A DNA stretch of 34,548 bases from Patescibacteria group bacterium. Lineage in GTDB: Bacteria > Patescibacteriota > Patescibacteriia > UBA9570 > JAHJKD01. The DNA lies in the NCBI GenBank assembly GCA_018822435.1, contig JAHJKD010000014.1, positions 1 through 34,548 on the forward strand, given 5' to 3'. This document shows positions 21,662 through 30,124 of the stretch, piece by piece. Each line of letters opens with the position of its first letter. Positions within the stretch are counted from its first letter, which is position 1. The notes under the pieces are model-generated. The model was not told the DNA's origin, searched no databases, and worked only from the letters and a program-made list of their open reading frames with translations. A program made the translations under genes and the position numbers.

Positions 21662-23047
21662 TTAATCACCTTTAATAACAACCAGCGGTTTCATTTTAGC
21701 CACTTTTTTTGCTAAACCCGCTTCAGTTACTATGTTCACGACATTATCAATATCCTTATAAGCCAGGGGCGCCTCTTCAGCCAGACCGCGCATGCTAAAC
21801 GATTTTACTAAAATGCCTTTTTCTTTTAAATCATCCTGCAGCCTTCGGCCATGGACCATTTTCTTGGCCTTCTGCCGGCTTATGGTCCGGCCGGCACCAT
21901 GGCAAACTGACCCAAACGTTTCCTCTAAGGCTTTTTGAGTGCCTGCTAAAATATAAGAAGCCGTGCCCATGCTGCCCGGAATCAAAACTGGCTGATCTGG
22001 GAATGCCCGGGTGGCGCCTTTTCTGTGCATGATCATTTCTACGCCGTCATGCTCTTCTATTTTGGCAATATTATGGGCCACGTCATACACTAGATCTAAT
22101 TCAGAATTAAAAACTTCCCGCCACACTTTTCTGGTCAGATGTGTTAGCATAGTCCGGTTGCACCAGGCATAATTTGCTCCGGCTGCCATTGCTTTTAAGT
22201 AATCCTGGCCAATAGGGGAGTTAAATTTTGCATAGATCAATTCCCGATCCGCTAGTTGCAGATTTTTCTCAACAATATATTTTTGTAATTTTTTTATATA
22301 ATCTGTGGCAATTTGGTGGCCCAGGCCGCGTGAGCCAGTGTGTATCATGATTACAATCTGATTTTTTTCCAGGCCCCATTGTTTTGCGTAATTCTCATCC
22401 AATATCTCATCTATTCTTTGTACCTCAATAAAATGATTGCCTGAGCCCAATGTCCCGATCTGGTCTTTGCCCCTGGCCTTGGCCTGGTCAGAAACTTTGC
22501 TGGCATCGGCTTGTTCCATGCACCCGCCTTCTTCCATATGTTCAAGATCTTCTGGTCCGGCTAATTTTTTCTTCACGGCCCATTTAGCCCCGGTATTCAA
22601 GACCTCATCCAGTTCTGCACCGGTTACTTTAAGTTTGCCGCCCTTGCCTACGCCCGAAGGAATAGTTTTTAATAATTTCTCACCTAAGCCGTATAAATAT
22701 TTTTCTACCTCATTAAAAGAAAGAGAAGACTTCAAAAGCCGCACTCCGCAATTAATATCATAGCCAACTCCGCCCGGTGATATGATCCCATCCGAAGATT
22801 TAAAAGCAGCCACCCCGCCGATAGGGAAGCCATAACCTTGGTGGATGTCAGGCATGGCTATAGAGTATTTTTGTATGCCTGGTAAAGTTGCCACATTAAT
22901 GGCTTGTTCTAAAGATCGATCTTCCATGACTTTCTCTAACATCTCTTTATTCACATAGATTCGGCACGGCACATTCATGTCTTCCCGAAATGACTTGGGG
23001 ATTTCATAAAGATAGCTCTCTATTTTTATTAAATCGTGTTTTTGCAT
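21662..23047 (-). CDS. rtcB: RNA-splicing ligase RtcB (461 aa)
   Basis: RtcB joins 2',3'-cyclic phosphate or 3'-phosphate RNA ends to 5'-OH ends using GTP and Mn2+. Family signatures are clear: MPDIHQGYGFPIGGVAAF, GGVGYDINCGVRLL with the metal-binding Asp and Cys, GTLGSGNHFIEVQ, HTGSRGLGHQI, and CHGAGRTISRQKA with the histidine that carries GMP. Length is near the bacterial and archaeal norm. It lies downstream of archease, its activator, on the same strand, with a 106-base gap that holds a large hairpin. In bacteria the pair acts in RNA repair; tRNA intron joining is known from archaea and eukaryotes. No SD is seen. Confidence 0.97.
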   Translation of the reverse strand: MQKHDLIKIESYLYEIPKSFREDMNVPCRIYVNKEMLEKVMEDRSLEQAINVATLPGIQKYSIAMPDIHQGYGFPIGGVAAFKSSDGIISPGGVGYDINCGVRLLKSSLSFNEVEKYLYGLGEKLLKTIPSGVGKGGKLKVTGAELDEVLNTGAKWAVKKKLAGPEDLEHMEEGGCMEQADASKVSDQAKARGKDQIGTLGSGNHFIEVQRIDEILDENYAKQWGLEKNQIVIMIHTGSRGLGHQIATDYIKKLQKYIVEKNLQLADRELIYAKFNSPIGQDYLKAMAAGANYAWCNRTMLTHLTRKVWREVFNSELDLVYDVAHNIAKIEEHDGVEMIMHRKGATRAFPDQPVLIPGSMGTASYILAGTQKALEETFGSVCHGAGRTISRQKAKKMVHGRRLQDDLKEKGILVKSFSMRGLAEEAPLAYKDIDNVVNIVTEAGLAKKVAKMKPLVVIKGD

Positions 23048-23057
23048 ATAGGTTGAT

Positions 23058-23148
23058 ACTACCGCGAATTTTCCGCGGGCGCGAATTATTTATTAATTAT
23101 TCTGAATTATTCGATCGTGATTCGCGCCTGTATAAGATTCGCGGTAGT
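23058..23148. repeat. Large symmetric hairpin between archease and rtcB
   Basis: An outer 12-bp perfect stem (23058-23069 with 23137-23148) and an inner 9-bp perfect stem (23078-23086 with 23120-23128) are separated by internal loops of 8 bases on each side, with a 33-base AT-rich loop. The arms contain CGCGAAT twice (17 bases apart) and its reverse complement twice (17 apart). It fills most of the 106-base gap within the putative archease-rtcB transcript. It could be an RNA control element, an RNA cleavage/ligation substrate or a DNA operator array. Confidence 0.7.
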
Positions 23149-23153
23149 GCAGC

Positions 23154-23558
23154 TTATATATCAAATACGACCTCTGCCATCCAACCGTCTTTGGTTTTTT
23201 CTATATTAAGGTCGTTATAGGTACACGCTTTAACGTCTAGATCATTTTGTAAAACTTTTTTTCCCCACATCCGGCCAGTCACATTTGATCCCTCCACTCT
23301 TAGGTCATATTTGGCGTATATTTCATCGTTTATATCAGAAAGGGTAAGCAGTTCATTAAAAAAATCAACAAACATAGCTTGCTCGTCAACAGCTTTTACT
23401 ATTACTCGTTTCTCAACATCTTTATCTTCCTCGTTCAAATCATGATTGATTTCAGAAAATAATCCAAAAGCCAAATTTGCCAACAACTCTTCCTTGGTTT
23501 TACCAAAGCCTCTTATTTTCAGGTCAGCTGTATGCTCAAGTATTTCATATCTTTTCAT
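23154..23558 (-). CDS. Archease (134 aa)
   Basis: Archease is a small activator that helps RtcB acquire its guanylate and turn over. Signatures: RYEILEHTADLKIRGFG at the start, a middle VDFFNELL, and VKACTYNDLNIEKT then GWMAEVVFDI at the end, as in the family. The ATG at 23558 is preferred over an upstream one giving 15 more residues: the family starts with this HTADL segment, and a TATAAT (23570-23565) places the transcription start exactly on this ATG, indicating a leaderless mRNA. It precedes rtcB on the same strand and is divergent from clpB, with a CIRCE element between them. Confidence 0.93.
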   Translation of the reverse strand: MKRYEILEHTADLKIRGFGKTKEELLANLAFGLFSEINHDLNEEDKDVEKRVIVKAVDEQAMFVDFFNELLTLSDINDEIYAKYDLRVEGSNVTGRMWGKKVLQNDLDVKACTYNDLNIEKTKDGWMAEVVFDI

Positions 23559-23564
23559 AAATTC

Positions 23565-23570
23565 ATTATA
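23565..23570 (-). promoter_or_regulatory. Leaderless promoter of archease
   Basis: Perfect TATAAT on the - strand; the seventh base downstream is the A of the ATG. The -35 region is poor (TTGGCC with a 19-base spacer). Confidence 0.6.
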
Positions 23571-23596
23571 ACAAAAAAAGGGGGATTTTGGCCAAA

Positions 23597-23623
23597 TTAG
23601 CACTCTCCTTGACAGAGTGCTAA
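23597..23623. promoter_or_regulatory. CIRCE operator (HrcA binding site)
   Basis: TTAGCACTC and GAGTGCTAA separated by 9 bases form the exact CIRCE consensus. Known function: binding of the HrcA heat-shock repressor. The right half-site lies between the -35 and -10 of the clpB promoter and the spacer includes the -35, so repression of clpB is expected. It also lies about 30 bases upstream of the archease -10. Confidence 0.95.
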
Positions 23624-23637
23624 TTTTATGCTATGCT
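23609..23637 (+). promoter_or_regulatory. clpB promoter
   Basis: TTGACA (23609-23614), 17-base spacer and TATGCT (23632-23637), overlapping CIRCE. Confidence 0.88.
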
Positions 23638-23680
23638 GTTTTTTGTGTTATTATTAATATAAAATATATAGAAAAAACAT

Positions 23681-26257
23681 ATGCAATTAGAAAAATTTAC
23701 CGTAAAATCACAAGAAGCCATCCAAAACGCCCATGAACAAACCCAAGAATTCGGGCATCAACAAATAGAAACAATGCACCTGGCCCTGGCCTTACTTATG
23801 CAGGAAGACTCGCTTGTGAAGTCTGTCTTGGAAAGGTTAGATAAAGACCCGGTTAAAATAGCCGAACAATTAAAAGACGAATTGGCTAAAACGCCGAGAG
23901 CAGAGGCGCCTCAATCTGAAGGCGAGTCTCAGGTTTTTGTTTCTCAAAATTTAAACCGCGCCTTAGTTTTATCCCAGAAGAAAGCGGATAAAATGGGAGA
24001 CGAATTCACATCAACTGAACATTTACTTTTAGGAGTATTAGATGTGGATAAAGATGTGGCCAAAATAATGGGCATTAATGAAAAACAAGTTGAAGCCATA
24101 TTAAAAGAAGTCAGAGGCAGCCAGAAAGCTGATTCACCGACTCCAGAAGGAAAATATCAGGCATTAGAAAAATATACCCGCAATCTGACTAATCTGGCCA
24201 AAGAAGAAAAGCTTGATCCGATTATCGGCCGGGACGATGAAATCAGACGCGTTATGCAGGTCTTATCCCGTCGTACCAAGAACAACCCTGTTCTTATCGG
24301 CGAACCAGGCACAGGCAAGACTGCCATCGTTGAAGGCCTGGCTCAAAGAATAGTGGCCGGCGATGTTCCGGAAACTTTAAAGGACAAAGAAATTTTATCT
24401 CTTGATATTGGTTCACTTTTAGCGGGCACAAAATTCCGCGGTGAATTTGAAGAACGCTTCAAAGGCGTTATTAAAGAAGTAGAAGAAAAAGAAAACCGGG
24501 TAATCTTATTTATAGACGAATTACATACTATTGTGGGTGCTGGCGGCGGAGAAGGTTCTGTAGACGCTTCCAATATGCTTAAACCAGGCTTAGCCCGCGG
24601 TGCTTTACATACTATTGGTGCCACCACTCTTAAAGAGTATCAAAAATATATAGAAAAGGACGCGGCTTTAGAACGACGTTTTCAACCTGTGTTCGTCGGC
24701 GAGCCTTCTGTAGAAAATACTATTGCCATTCTTCGAGGCATTAAGGAAAAATATGAGGTTCATCATGGTGTGCGCATTACTGACGACGCTATTATTGCGG
24801 CTGCTAATCTTTCCCATCGCTATATTTCAGATAGATTTTTGCCAGATAAGGCAATTGATCTGATTGACGAAGCCACTTCTGCCCTGAGAATGGAAATAGA
24901 CTCTATGCCGGAAGACCTGGATAAAATGAAGCGACGCATCCTTCAGATTGAAATTGAGAAAAAAGCTCTTAAAAAAGAAAAAACTGCCAAAGATAAAGTA
25001 AATGAATTAGATAAAGAACTGGCCGAGCTAAAAGAAAAATCCCAAAAATTAGAATTAACCTGGAAAAATGAAAAGGAAATTATTTCTAAGATTCAGGATT
25101 CAAAAACTCAAATTGATAAATTAAAAGGCGAAGCTGAAGTTAAGGAAAGAGAAGGCAGCTTAGAAGAAGTTGCCAAAATCCGCTACAGCGCTATCCCCGA
25201 GGAAGAAAAAAAGATCGAAGAGCTTAATACAAAGTTAAAAAATATTCAAAAAGACGGGGGATTACTCAGAGAAGAAGTGACCGAAGAAGATATTGCCAAT
25301 GTTATTTCCCGTTGGACAGGCGTACCGGCTCAAAAAATGCTTGAGTCAGAATCTAAAAAATTGGCCCTGATGGAAGAAGTCTTAGCTCAACGCGTAATTG
25401 GCCAGGAACAGGCCGTTGAAGCCGTGTCTAACGCTGTCAGGCGTTCCAGGGCCGGCGTGTCTGAAGAAGGCAAGCCCATTGGGACATTTATGTTCCTTGG
25501 ACCGACTGGCGTAGGTAAAACCGAATTAGCTAGAAGCTTAGCCGACTTTATGTTTAATGACGATGACGCGATAGTACGCATTGATATGTCTGAATATATG
25601 GAAAAGCATGCTGTCGCTCGTTTGATCGGCTCTCCCCCTGGTTATGTCGGTTATGATGAAGGCGGACAGCTAACTGAAGCGGTCAGACGCAGACCATATT
25701 CTGTTATCTTATTTGATGAAATAGAAAAGGCTCACCCCGAGGTTTTCAATGTCTTACTACAAATATTAGACGAAGGCCGTCTTACAGATGCAAAGGGGAG
25801 AACAGTAAATTTCAAGAATACTATTATTATCATGACTTCAAATATTGGCAGTAATACTATTCAAGAAGCAGGCGGTCAGATCACTGACAGTGTACGCAAA
25901 AAAGTTCTTGATTTAGTAAACCAATCTTTCAAGCCCGAATTTTTAAACCGCATCGATGAAATAATTATCTTTCATAGCCTGACTAAAGAACAGATCAGGG
26001 AAATAGTAAATCTACAATTAGTACTTGTCGAAAAACGCTTAGAAGATAAAAAGATCACGCTTAAGATCACTGAAAAAGCCAAAGAGCATATTGCCGAGAT
26101 CGGCTATGATCCTGTTTATGGCGCGCGTCCTCTAAAACGCGTGATTCAAAACGAAGTCCTAGATGAACTTGCCATGCAGATCATTGAAGGCAAGATCAAA
26201 GAAAATTCTAAAGTGAAAGTAGATTTCAAAGGCGGTAAAATAACATTTGGAAAATAA
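23681..26257 (+). CDS. clpB: ATP-dependent disaggregase ClpB (858 aa)
   Basis: Hexameric AAA+ chaperone that pulls polypeptides from aggregates together with DnaK. It has the double Clp N-terminal repeat ([12 protein letters not shown]...[14 protein letters not shown]), the first AAA domain with Walker [16 protein letters not shown] and Walker [14 protein letters not shown], a Lys/Glu-rich coiled-coil middle domain (about residues 400-530) that separates ClpB from ClpC, and the second AAA domain with [40 protein letters not shown] and the C-terminal arm ([16 protein letters not shown]). It lacks the ClpP-binding tripeptide loop as far as can be seen. Length is normal. Control by HrcA is indicated by the perfect CIRCE. 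A terminator follows. Confidence 0.97.
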   Translation: MQLEKFTVKSQEAIQNAHEQTQEFGHQQIETMHLALALLMQEDSLVKSVLERLDKDPVKIAEQLKDELAKTPRAEAPQSEGESQVFVSQNLNRALVLSQKKADKMGDEFTSTEHLLLGVLDVDKDVAKIMGINEKQVEAILKEVRGSQKADSPTPEGKYQALEKYTRNLTNLAKEEKLDPIIGRDDEIRRVMQVLSRRTKNNPVLIGEPGTGKTAIVEGLAQRIVAGDVPETLKDKEILSLDIGSLLAGTKFRGEFEERFKGVIKEVEEKENRVILFIDELHTIVGAGGGEGSVDASNMLKPGLARGALHTIGATTLKEYQKYIEKDAALERRFQPVFVGEPSVENTIAILRGIKEKYEVHHGVRITDDAIIAAANLSHRYISDRFLPDKAIDLIDEATSALRMEIDSMPEDLDKMKRRILQIEIEKKALKKEKTAKDKVNELDKELAELKEKSQKLELTWKNEKEIISKIQDSKTQIDKLKGEAEVKEREGSLEEVAKIRYSAIPEEEKKIEELNTKLKNIQKDGGLLREEVTEEDIANVISRWTGVPAQKMLESESKKLALMEEVLAQRVIGQEQAVEAVSNAVRRSRAGVSEEGKPIGTFMFLGPTGVGKTELARSLADFMFNDDDAIVRIDMSEYMEKHAVARLIGSPPGYVGYDEGGQLTEAVRRRPYSVILFDEIEKAHPEVFNVLLQILDEGRLTDAKGRTVNFKNTIIIMTSNIGSNTIQEAGGQITDSVRKKVLDLVNQSFKPEFLNRIDEIIIFHSLTKEQIREIVNLQLVLVEKRLEDKKITLKITEKAKEHIAEIGYDPVYGARPLKRVIQNEVLDELAMQIIEGKIKENSKVKVDFKGGKITFGK

Positions 26258-26271
26258 ATCTTAGATACAAG

Positions 26272-26300
26272 AAATCCCCGATTCATTTCGGGGATTTTTT
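26272..26300 (+). terminator. clpB terminator
   Basis: AAATCCCCG pairs with CGGGGATTT (26272-26280 with 26289-26297), T-run to 26300. Confidence 0.92.
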
Positions 26301-26325
26301 ATTTCAAGTGTCAAAATTGAGTCAA

Positions 26326-26376
26326 CCCGCAGACATCTTAATAATATGTAAGTGTCTGCGGGCCCTCCTTTTTTTT
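26326..26376. terminator. Hairpin downstream of the small - strand gene
   Basis: A 10-bp perfect stem (26326-26335 with 26353-26362). On the + strand eight T residues follow after six bases; on the - strand, where it lies 3' of the gene ending at 26384, there is no T-run. It may act as a backup terminator for clpB or as a 3' stabiliser for the small gene. Confidence 0.5.
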
Positions 26377-26383
26377 GGCTTCC

Positions 26384-26602
26384 TCATGATTTTGGAAGCC
26401 ACTTGTCGCCGAGCTTGGCACCCTCCGGAGCTAGGGCCACTTCCAGGCCGACCCAGCACACGGCCGGAGACGGGCCTTTCACTTGGACTTCTCGGAAAAA
26501 ACGGTTGTGGTGTTTGCCTGCTTGGCACACAATCCCATACATGTCCGACTTGGGATTAATGTACACGAACAAGCCATTTTCAGACACTTTGCCCAGTTTC
26601 AT
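26384..26602 (-). CDS. Small GC-rich hypothetical protein (72 aa)
   Basis: An excellent SD (AAAAGGAGG, five bases before the ATG) and a promoter (TTGTCT, 17 bases, TATCAA, 26658-26630) support this frame over the three overlapping frames. The product starts MKLGKVSENGLFVYI, is slightly basic and has two isolated cysteines, no signal peptide and no membrane span; it may be a small beta-rich domain. The codon composition is GC-rich compared with clpB and the TrmB-like gene on either side. I do not recognise it. It shares strong SD and GC-rich style with the genes at 2669 and 8796, suggesting a common origin or expression class. Confidence 0.65.
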   Translation of the reverse strand: MKLGKVSENGLFVYINPKSDMYGIVCQAGKHHNRFFREVQVKGPSPAVCWVGLEVALAPEGAKLGDKWLPKS

Positions 26603-26629
26603 TGGGTCCTCCTTTTGGTTTTCCCTATA

Positions 26630-26658
26630 TTGATATCATGTATTCTTTATATAGACAA
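26630..26658 (-). promoter_or_regulatory. Promoter of the small GC-rich gene
   Basis: On the - strand, TTGTCT, a 17-base spacer and TATCAA, with the predicted start about 20 bases before the ATG. Confidence 0.7.
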
Positions 26659-26668
26659 CCCGATCAAA

Positions 26669-27520
26669 TTATTTTACTTTTTGCGCAGAAGGAGATTTTC
26701 TCACTCTTTTCCATTTTTTCCAGAATTTCTTCATTTCATCAATATCAGTTTCCTGCCTGATTTTCTTGTCATATTTTTCTGCACCTTCAAAGGCTAGTTG
26801 AAAAAGATTCCTCATACAATCAGCTACTGGTTTGGATTTAATAATCACCGCAAATTTATCATCAAATGAGGCAATATTAGTTGTATCATCATAAATATTT
26901 ATCTCCATCGGTAAAACCATTTCCCCTGGAATAAAATAACTTCTCCTTAAATGTTTCTGATCATTGAGCAAACATTCAGCCAGACTTGGTTTTGTTGCGG
27001 GAATAAGGCAGGTAGTTGAGATTTTTCTTTTTACCCGTTTTTCAAAGTATTCGGGAAAAGCATTTGGTAAAGCCACTGCCTGAGAATCAACGCACCCGTA
27101 ACAATAGATGTTTTTATTTTTTATTTTAAGTGTGTCTTCAAAAGCTTCTACTAATCCATCTTGACCTTCTAAATATTCAATCTTTGGTTTAGATGATTTT
27201 ACATCTTGCAGATTTTTAAGCAGGGGAATAACTTTCTTCATCTTTTCTTTCCTCTTCTTCAGTTCTTCCTCTTCCTTTTCCAATAATTTAATTATTCTAT
27301 CTGGCTCGTAGGCTGTAAAATAATATGCATTTTTCTTTTTGATTTTGGTAATAAACCCTTTTTTATTCAATGAGTTTAAAATATCAAGGACGGTTGTTTT
27401 TGGAATTTCAGAAAATTTAGCAACAAAACTGGCTTTATTTGTGCCAGTTTCTAATAAAGTTAAATATACTTTAACTTCATTATTATTAAGCCCAATGCTC
27501 TTTAAATTTTTTTCCAACAT
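26669..27520 (-). CDS. TrmB-like transcriptional regulator (283 aa)
   Basis: The N-terminal winged helix (LKSIGLNNNEVKVYLTLLETG, then SFVAKFSEIPKTTVLDILNSL and GFITKI) matches the TrmB family, and a Glu/Lys-rich coiled coil (residues about 85-115) links it to a C-terminal domain (IEYLEGQDGLVEAFEDTL), as usual for TrmB-type regulators. TrmB proteins sense sugars or other metabolites in archaea; similar proteins occur in Patescibacteria with unknown ligands. The C terminus is very basic. A perfect 15-bp palindrome 37 bases upstream of the ATG may be its own operator. No metabolic gene is adjacent, so targets cannot be named. Confidence 0.85.
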   Translation of the reverse strand: MLEKNLKSIGLNNNEVKVYLTLLETGTNKASFVAKFSEIPKTTVLDILNSLNKKGFITKIKKKNAYYFTAYEPDRIIKLLEKEEEELKKRKEKMKKVIPLLKNLQDVKSSKPKIEYLEGQDGLVEAFEDTLKIKNKNIYCYGCVDSQAVALPNAFPEYFEKRVKRKISTTCLIPATKPSLAECLLNDQKHLRRSYFIPGEMVLPMEINIYDDTTNIASFDDKFAVIIKSKPVADCMRNLFQLAFEGAEKYDKKIRQETDIDEMKKFWKKWKRVRKSPSAQKVK

Positions 27521-27556
27521 ATATTTATCTTAATTATTAAGGGATTTTGATGATAG

Positions 27557-27571
27557 CATATATCATATATG
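27557..27571. promoter_or_regulatory. Palindrome, candidate operator of the TrmB-like gene
   Basis: CATATAT-C-ATATATG, two perfect 7-bp half-sites around one base, directly upstream of the regulator in the region expected to hold its promoter. Autoregulation is inferred. Confidence 0.4.
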
Positions 27572-27713
27572 TGGAAAAGTCATCTATCGACGAAAAACGC
27601 CGTCATTAATTCGCCTTATTCTAAAGGAAAAATCGAAGTTTTCAGAAAAAATAACGGCTCCTCTTGTTTAATAATATTTGTATATTAAAATGAAGATAGA
27701 TTTTATTTTAAGA

Positions 27714-27764
27714 AGAGCTATTTTACTGTGCTAAACTGTTAACTTTAGTCCTTAAAATAGCTCT
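27714..27764. other. Long hairpin downstream of prmC
   Basis: A 12-bp perfect stem (27714-27725 with 27753-27764) with an inner CTAAA/TTTAG stem. It lies 27 bases beyond the prmC stop and lacks a T-run on either strand. The rest of the gap 27521-27790 is AT-rich with no coding potential that I can see. Confidence 0.55.
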
Positions 27765-27790
27765 CCTAAAAGATAACATCTTTCAATATA

Positions 27791-28618
27791 TCAAGTTGAT
27801 ATTTTTACTACTCGATCAAATCCACCTAGATCCTTATATATAGTAATTTTAGCTTTGGGATAAACCTTATTTACATATTCAATAACTTTTTTCGCTTGTT
27901 TATAGCCGATTTCAAAAAACATCTGACCGCCAGGTTTCAGGTATTCTTTTGACTCATCTATTATCTTATAGAGACAGCTGTATTGTCCGTCGGGGCATAA
28001 TAATGCCACTTGTGGTTCATATGCCAAACCTTTCTTACCTGCTTCTGTTTTAGTTAGATAAGGCGGATTTGATACAATCACATCTATCTTGCCTTTATAT
28101 TTATTGGGAATTGCTTTTAAAGTATCACCTTTATAAAACTTTATAATTTTCGAGTCTTTCGTGTTTTCGTGATCCAAATGTAATCGTGCATTTTTCTTAG
28201 CCACACTTAAAGCCTTTTCAGAAATATCAGTTCCGATTATTTCTGCCTTAGGCAAATATTTTTTTAAAGTCACGGGAATGCATCCGGAACCAGTCCCAAC
28301 ATCTATTAATAATCCCTTTTTCACGTTATCAAGCACAGTTTCAATTAATAATTCTGTATCAGGGCGGGGGATTAAAACATTTTTATTTACAATAAAATCC
28401 ATTTCAAAGAATTCTTTAAATCCTCTGATATACGCAACTGGCTCTCCCTTAAGTCGGCGAGCAATGTATTTTCTAAATCTTAATTCCTGATTTTTTGTTA
28501 ACTTTTTATCAGAATGCGTAACTAAAAATTCTCTTGGTTTTTTTAAAGTAAAAGCCAGGAGAACTTCAGAGTCAAGGTAGGGAGTCTTTGCCCAAATGAG
28601 TGCTTGCTCGATTGTCAT
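27791..28618 (-). CDS. prmC: Release factor glutamine methyltransferase PrmC (275 aa)
   Basis: Methylates the glutamine of the GGQ motif in release factors using SAM. The N-terminal helical domain is present ([20 protein letters not shown]), followed by [12 protein letters not shown], the SAM motif [16 protein letters not shown] and the catalytic IVSNPPYL. Length is typical. Its start overlaps the prfA stop by ATGA, so enzyme and substrate are translationally coupled, the classical prfA-prmC arrangement. Confidence 0.96.
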   Translation of the reverse strand: MTIEQALIWAKTPYLDSEVLLAFTLKKPREFLVTHSDKKLTKNQELRFRKYIARRLKGEPVAYIRGFKEFFEMDFIVNKNVLIPRPDTELLIETVLDNVKKGLLIDVGTGSGCIPVTLKKYLPKAEIIGTDISEKALSVAKKNARLHLDHENTKDSKIIKFYKGDTLKAIPNKYKGKIDVIVSNPPYLTKTEAGKKGLAYEPQVALLCPDGQYSCLYKIIDESKEYLKPGGQMFFEIGYKQAKKVIEYVNKVYPKAKITIYKDLGGFDRVVKIST

Positions 28619-29670
28619 AATTTTTCCAGCGTAAGGCGCTGGTCCTCTTTTCTTAAAGCGATAATTATTTGTTCCAGGTTGCCATCAAGAATATTTTCAA
28701 TCTCATGCCAATTTTGCTTTATGCGATGATCAGTGATTCTGTCTTGAGGATAGTTATAAGTCCTGATTTTTTCTGACCGGTCGCCAGATCCGATCTGGGA
28801 GCGGCGTTGGTCGCCTAATTCTTTTGCTTCTGCCTCTTCTTTCTCTTGAAGCAAGCGAGAGCGCAAAACTTTCATGGCTTTGGCTTTATTTTTATGCTGG
28901 GATTTTTCATCCTGGCACGTAACTACCAAGTTTGTCGGCAGATAAGTAATGCGCACAGCCGAATCAGTTGTGTTTACGGATTGTCCGCCATTACCAGAAG
29001 AACGATACACATCAATTCTTAAATCCTCGTCTTTAATATTAATATCAACTTCTTCCGCTTGAGGCAGGACAGCCACGGTCGCAGTTGAGGTGTGGACGCG
29101 TCCGGATTTTTCTGTTTCGGGAATACGCTGTACCCGATGTACGCCTGATTCATATTTCATATCCGCATACACGCTATCACCAATAATTTCAAAAACCACT
29201 TCCTTGTACCCGCCAATGCCAGTTCGTGAAGTATTCATTATATTTATTTGCCAGCCTTTGGTTTCAGCATATTTGGAATACATGCGGAATAAGTTAGCGG
29301 CAAATAATCCGGCTTCGTCTCCGCCCGCGCCAGCCCGGATTTCTACGATTACATCTTTGGGGTCATTCTGGTCTTTGGGGAGCAGGGCAAGTCTAATTTT
29401 TTCTTCATATTCTGAAATGTCTTTTTGGGCTTCGGCCATTTCTTCTTCGGCCATTTCTTTCATTTCTTCATCTTTCATCAAATCTTGGGCATCAGCTAAA
29501 TTTTTCTGTGCTTTTTCAAGAGTTTCAAAAAGCACGACAGTTTCTTTAACCTCGTTATATTCCGCGTTCAGCTTTTTATACCTCATCTGGTCTTTGGCTG
29601 CTTCAGGGTTTTGCAGCTCAATTTCTAGAAGAGCTAACCGCTTTTTAAATTGATCTGATTTATCAGTCAT
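28615..29670 (-). CDS. prfA: Peptide chain release factor 1 (351 aa)
   Basis: Recognises UAA and UAG and triggers peptide release. The GGQ loop reads [15 protein letters not shown], and the codon-recognition motif is PET (RIPETEKSG), a PxT form typical of RF1 rather than SPF of RF2. [16 protein letters not shown]-like conserved text is present in the form [16 protein letters not shown]. The N-terminal domain is slightly shorter than in E. coli. The gene is followed by prmC and preceded by rpmE with a terminator-like hairpin between. TGA stops are used by several genes here, so an RF2 should be encoded elsewhere. Confidence 0.96.
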   Translation of the reverse strand: MTDKSDQFKKRLALLEIELQNPEAAKDQMRYKKLNAEYNEVKETVVLFETLEKAQKNLADAQDLMKDEEMKEMAEEEMAEAQKDISEYEEKIRLALLPKDQNDPKDVIVEIRAGAGGDEAGLFAANLFRMYSKYAETKGWQINIMNTSRTGIGGYKEVVFEIIGDSVYADMKYESGVHRVQRIPETEKSGRVHTSTATVAVLPQAEEVDINIKDEDLRIDVYRSSGNGGQSVNTTDSAVRITYLPTNLVVTCQDEKSQHKNKAKAMKVLRSRLLQEKEEAEAKELGDQRRSQIGSGDRSEKIRTYNYPQDRITDHRIKQNWHEIENILDGNLEQIIIALRKEDQRLTLEKL

Positions 29671-29687
29671 GTATATATAATAAATAC

Positions 29688-29717
29688 AAAATCCCCATAT
29701 GCAAAATCGGGGATTTT
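29688..29717. terminator. Hairpin between rpmE and prfA
   Basis: AAAATCCCC pairs with GGGGATTTT (29688-29696 with 29709-29717). On the - strand it is followed by TTTTGTATTTATT, so it may attenuate transcription from rpmE into prfA. Confidence 0.65.
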
Positions 29718-29729
29718 ATATTAAAGAAT

Positions 29730-30101
29730 CTATTTGTCTTTTTTAGCAGTAGTTTTACCCGCCGGAGCTTTAGCGGAGGATGGTTTTTTGGCAGGAGTTT
29801 TTTTCTTAGCCGGAGATTTTTTCTTCGGAGCAGGGTTTTTTTTCGCTGCTTTAGCGGCTCTTTTCTTTTTCTTGCCTTTTACGCCAGTTTTCTTAATCGC
29901 TTCGGTCTTTTTAGCCTTGTCTTGGAATTTCTCCACGCGACGGGCCGTATCAACTAATTTAGCTTTACCGGTAAAATAAGGATGGCAAGCCGAACAAACT
30001 TCTACTGAAATTTCTTTCATTGTAGAGCCAGTTTTAAAGCTGTTACCGCAGGCGCAAGTAACTGTTGCTTCGTGATGTTCTGGATGTGTTTCTTTTTTCA
30101 T
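29730..30101 (-). CDS. rpmE: Ribosomal protein L31 with long Lys/Ala/Pro tail (123 aa)
   Basis: The first 65 residues are a zinc-type bL31: [18 protein letters not shown] and [18 protein letters not shown], with four potential Cys ligands. Standard L31 is about 70 residues; here a further 50 or so residues are nearly all Lys, Ala and Pro ([18 protein letters not shown] and similar), probably disordered and RNA-binding. It follows the lipoprotein gene by 23 bases and precedes prfA. Confidence 0.95.
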   Translation of the reverse strand: MKKETHPEHHEATVTCACGNSFKTGSTMKEISVEVCSACHPYFTGKAKLVDTARRVEKFQDKAKKTEAIKKTGVKGKKKKRAAKAAKKNPAPKKKSPAKKKTPAKKPSSAKAPAGKTTAKKDK

Positions 30102-30124
30102 ACGAAGATTAAAATAACATAGTA

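Noticed and set aside
22437-22763. 108-aa frame antisense to rtcB
   Set aside because: Lies wholly inside the well-conserved rtcB; no promoter or SD; composition mirrors rtcB codons.
26308-26633. Two + strand frames overlapping the 26384-26602 gene
   Set aside because: The - strand frame has the promoter and a textbook SD; the + strand frames have neither and one starts within the hairpin.
29090-29653. 187-aa frame antisense to prfA
   Set aside because: Ser/Phe-rich shadow of prfA, a common artefact of Glu/Lys-rich genes.
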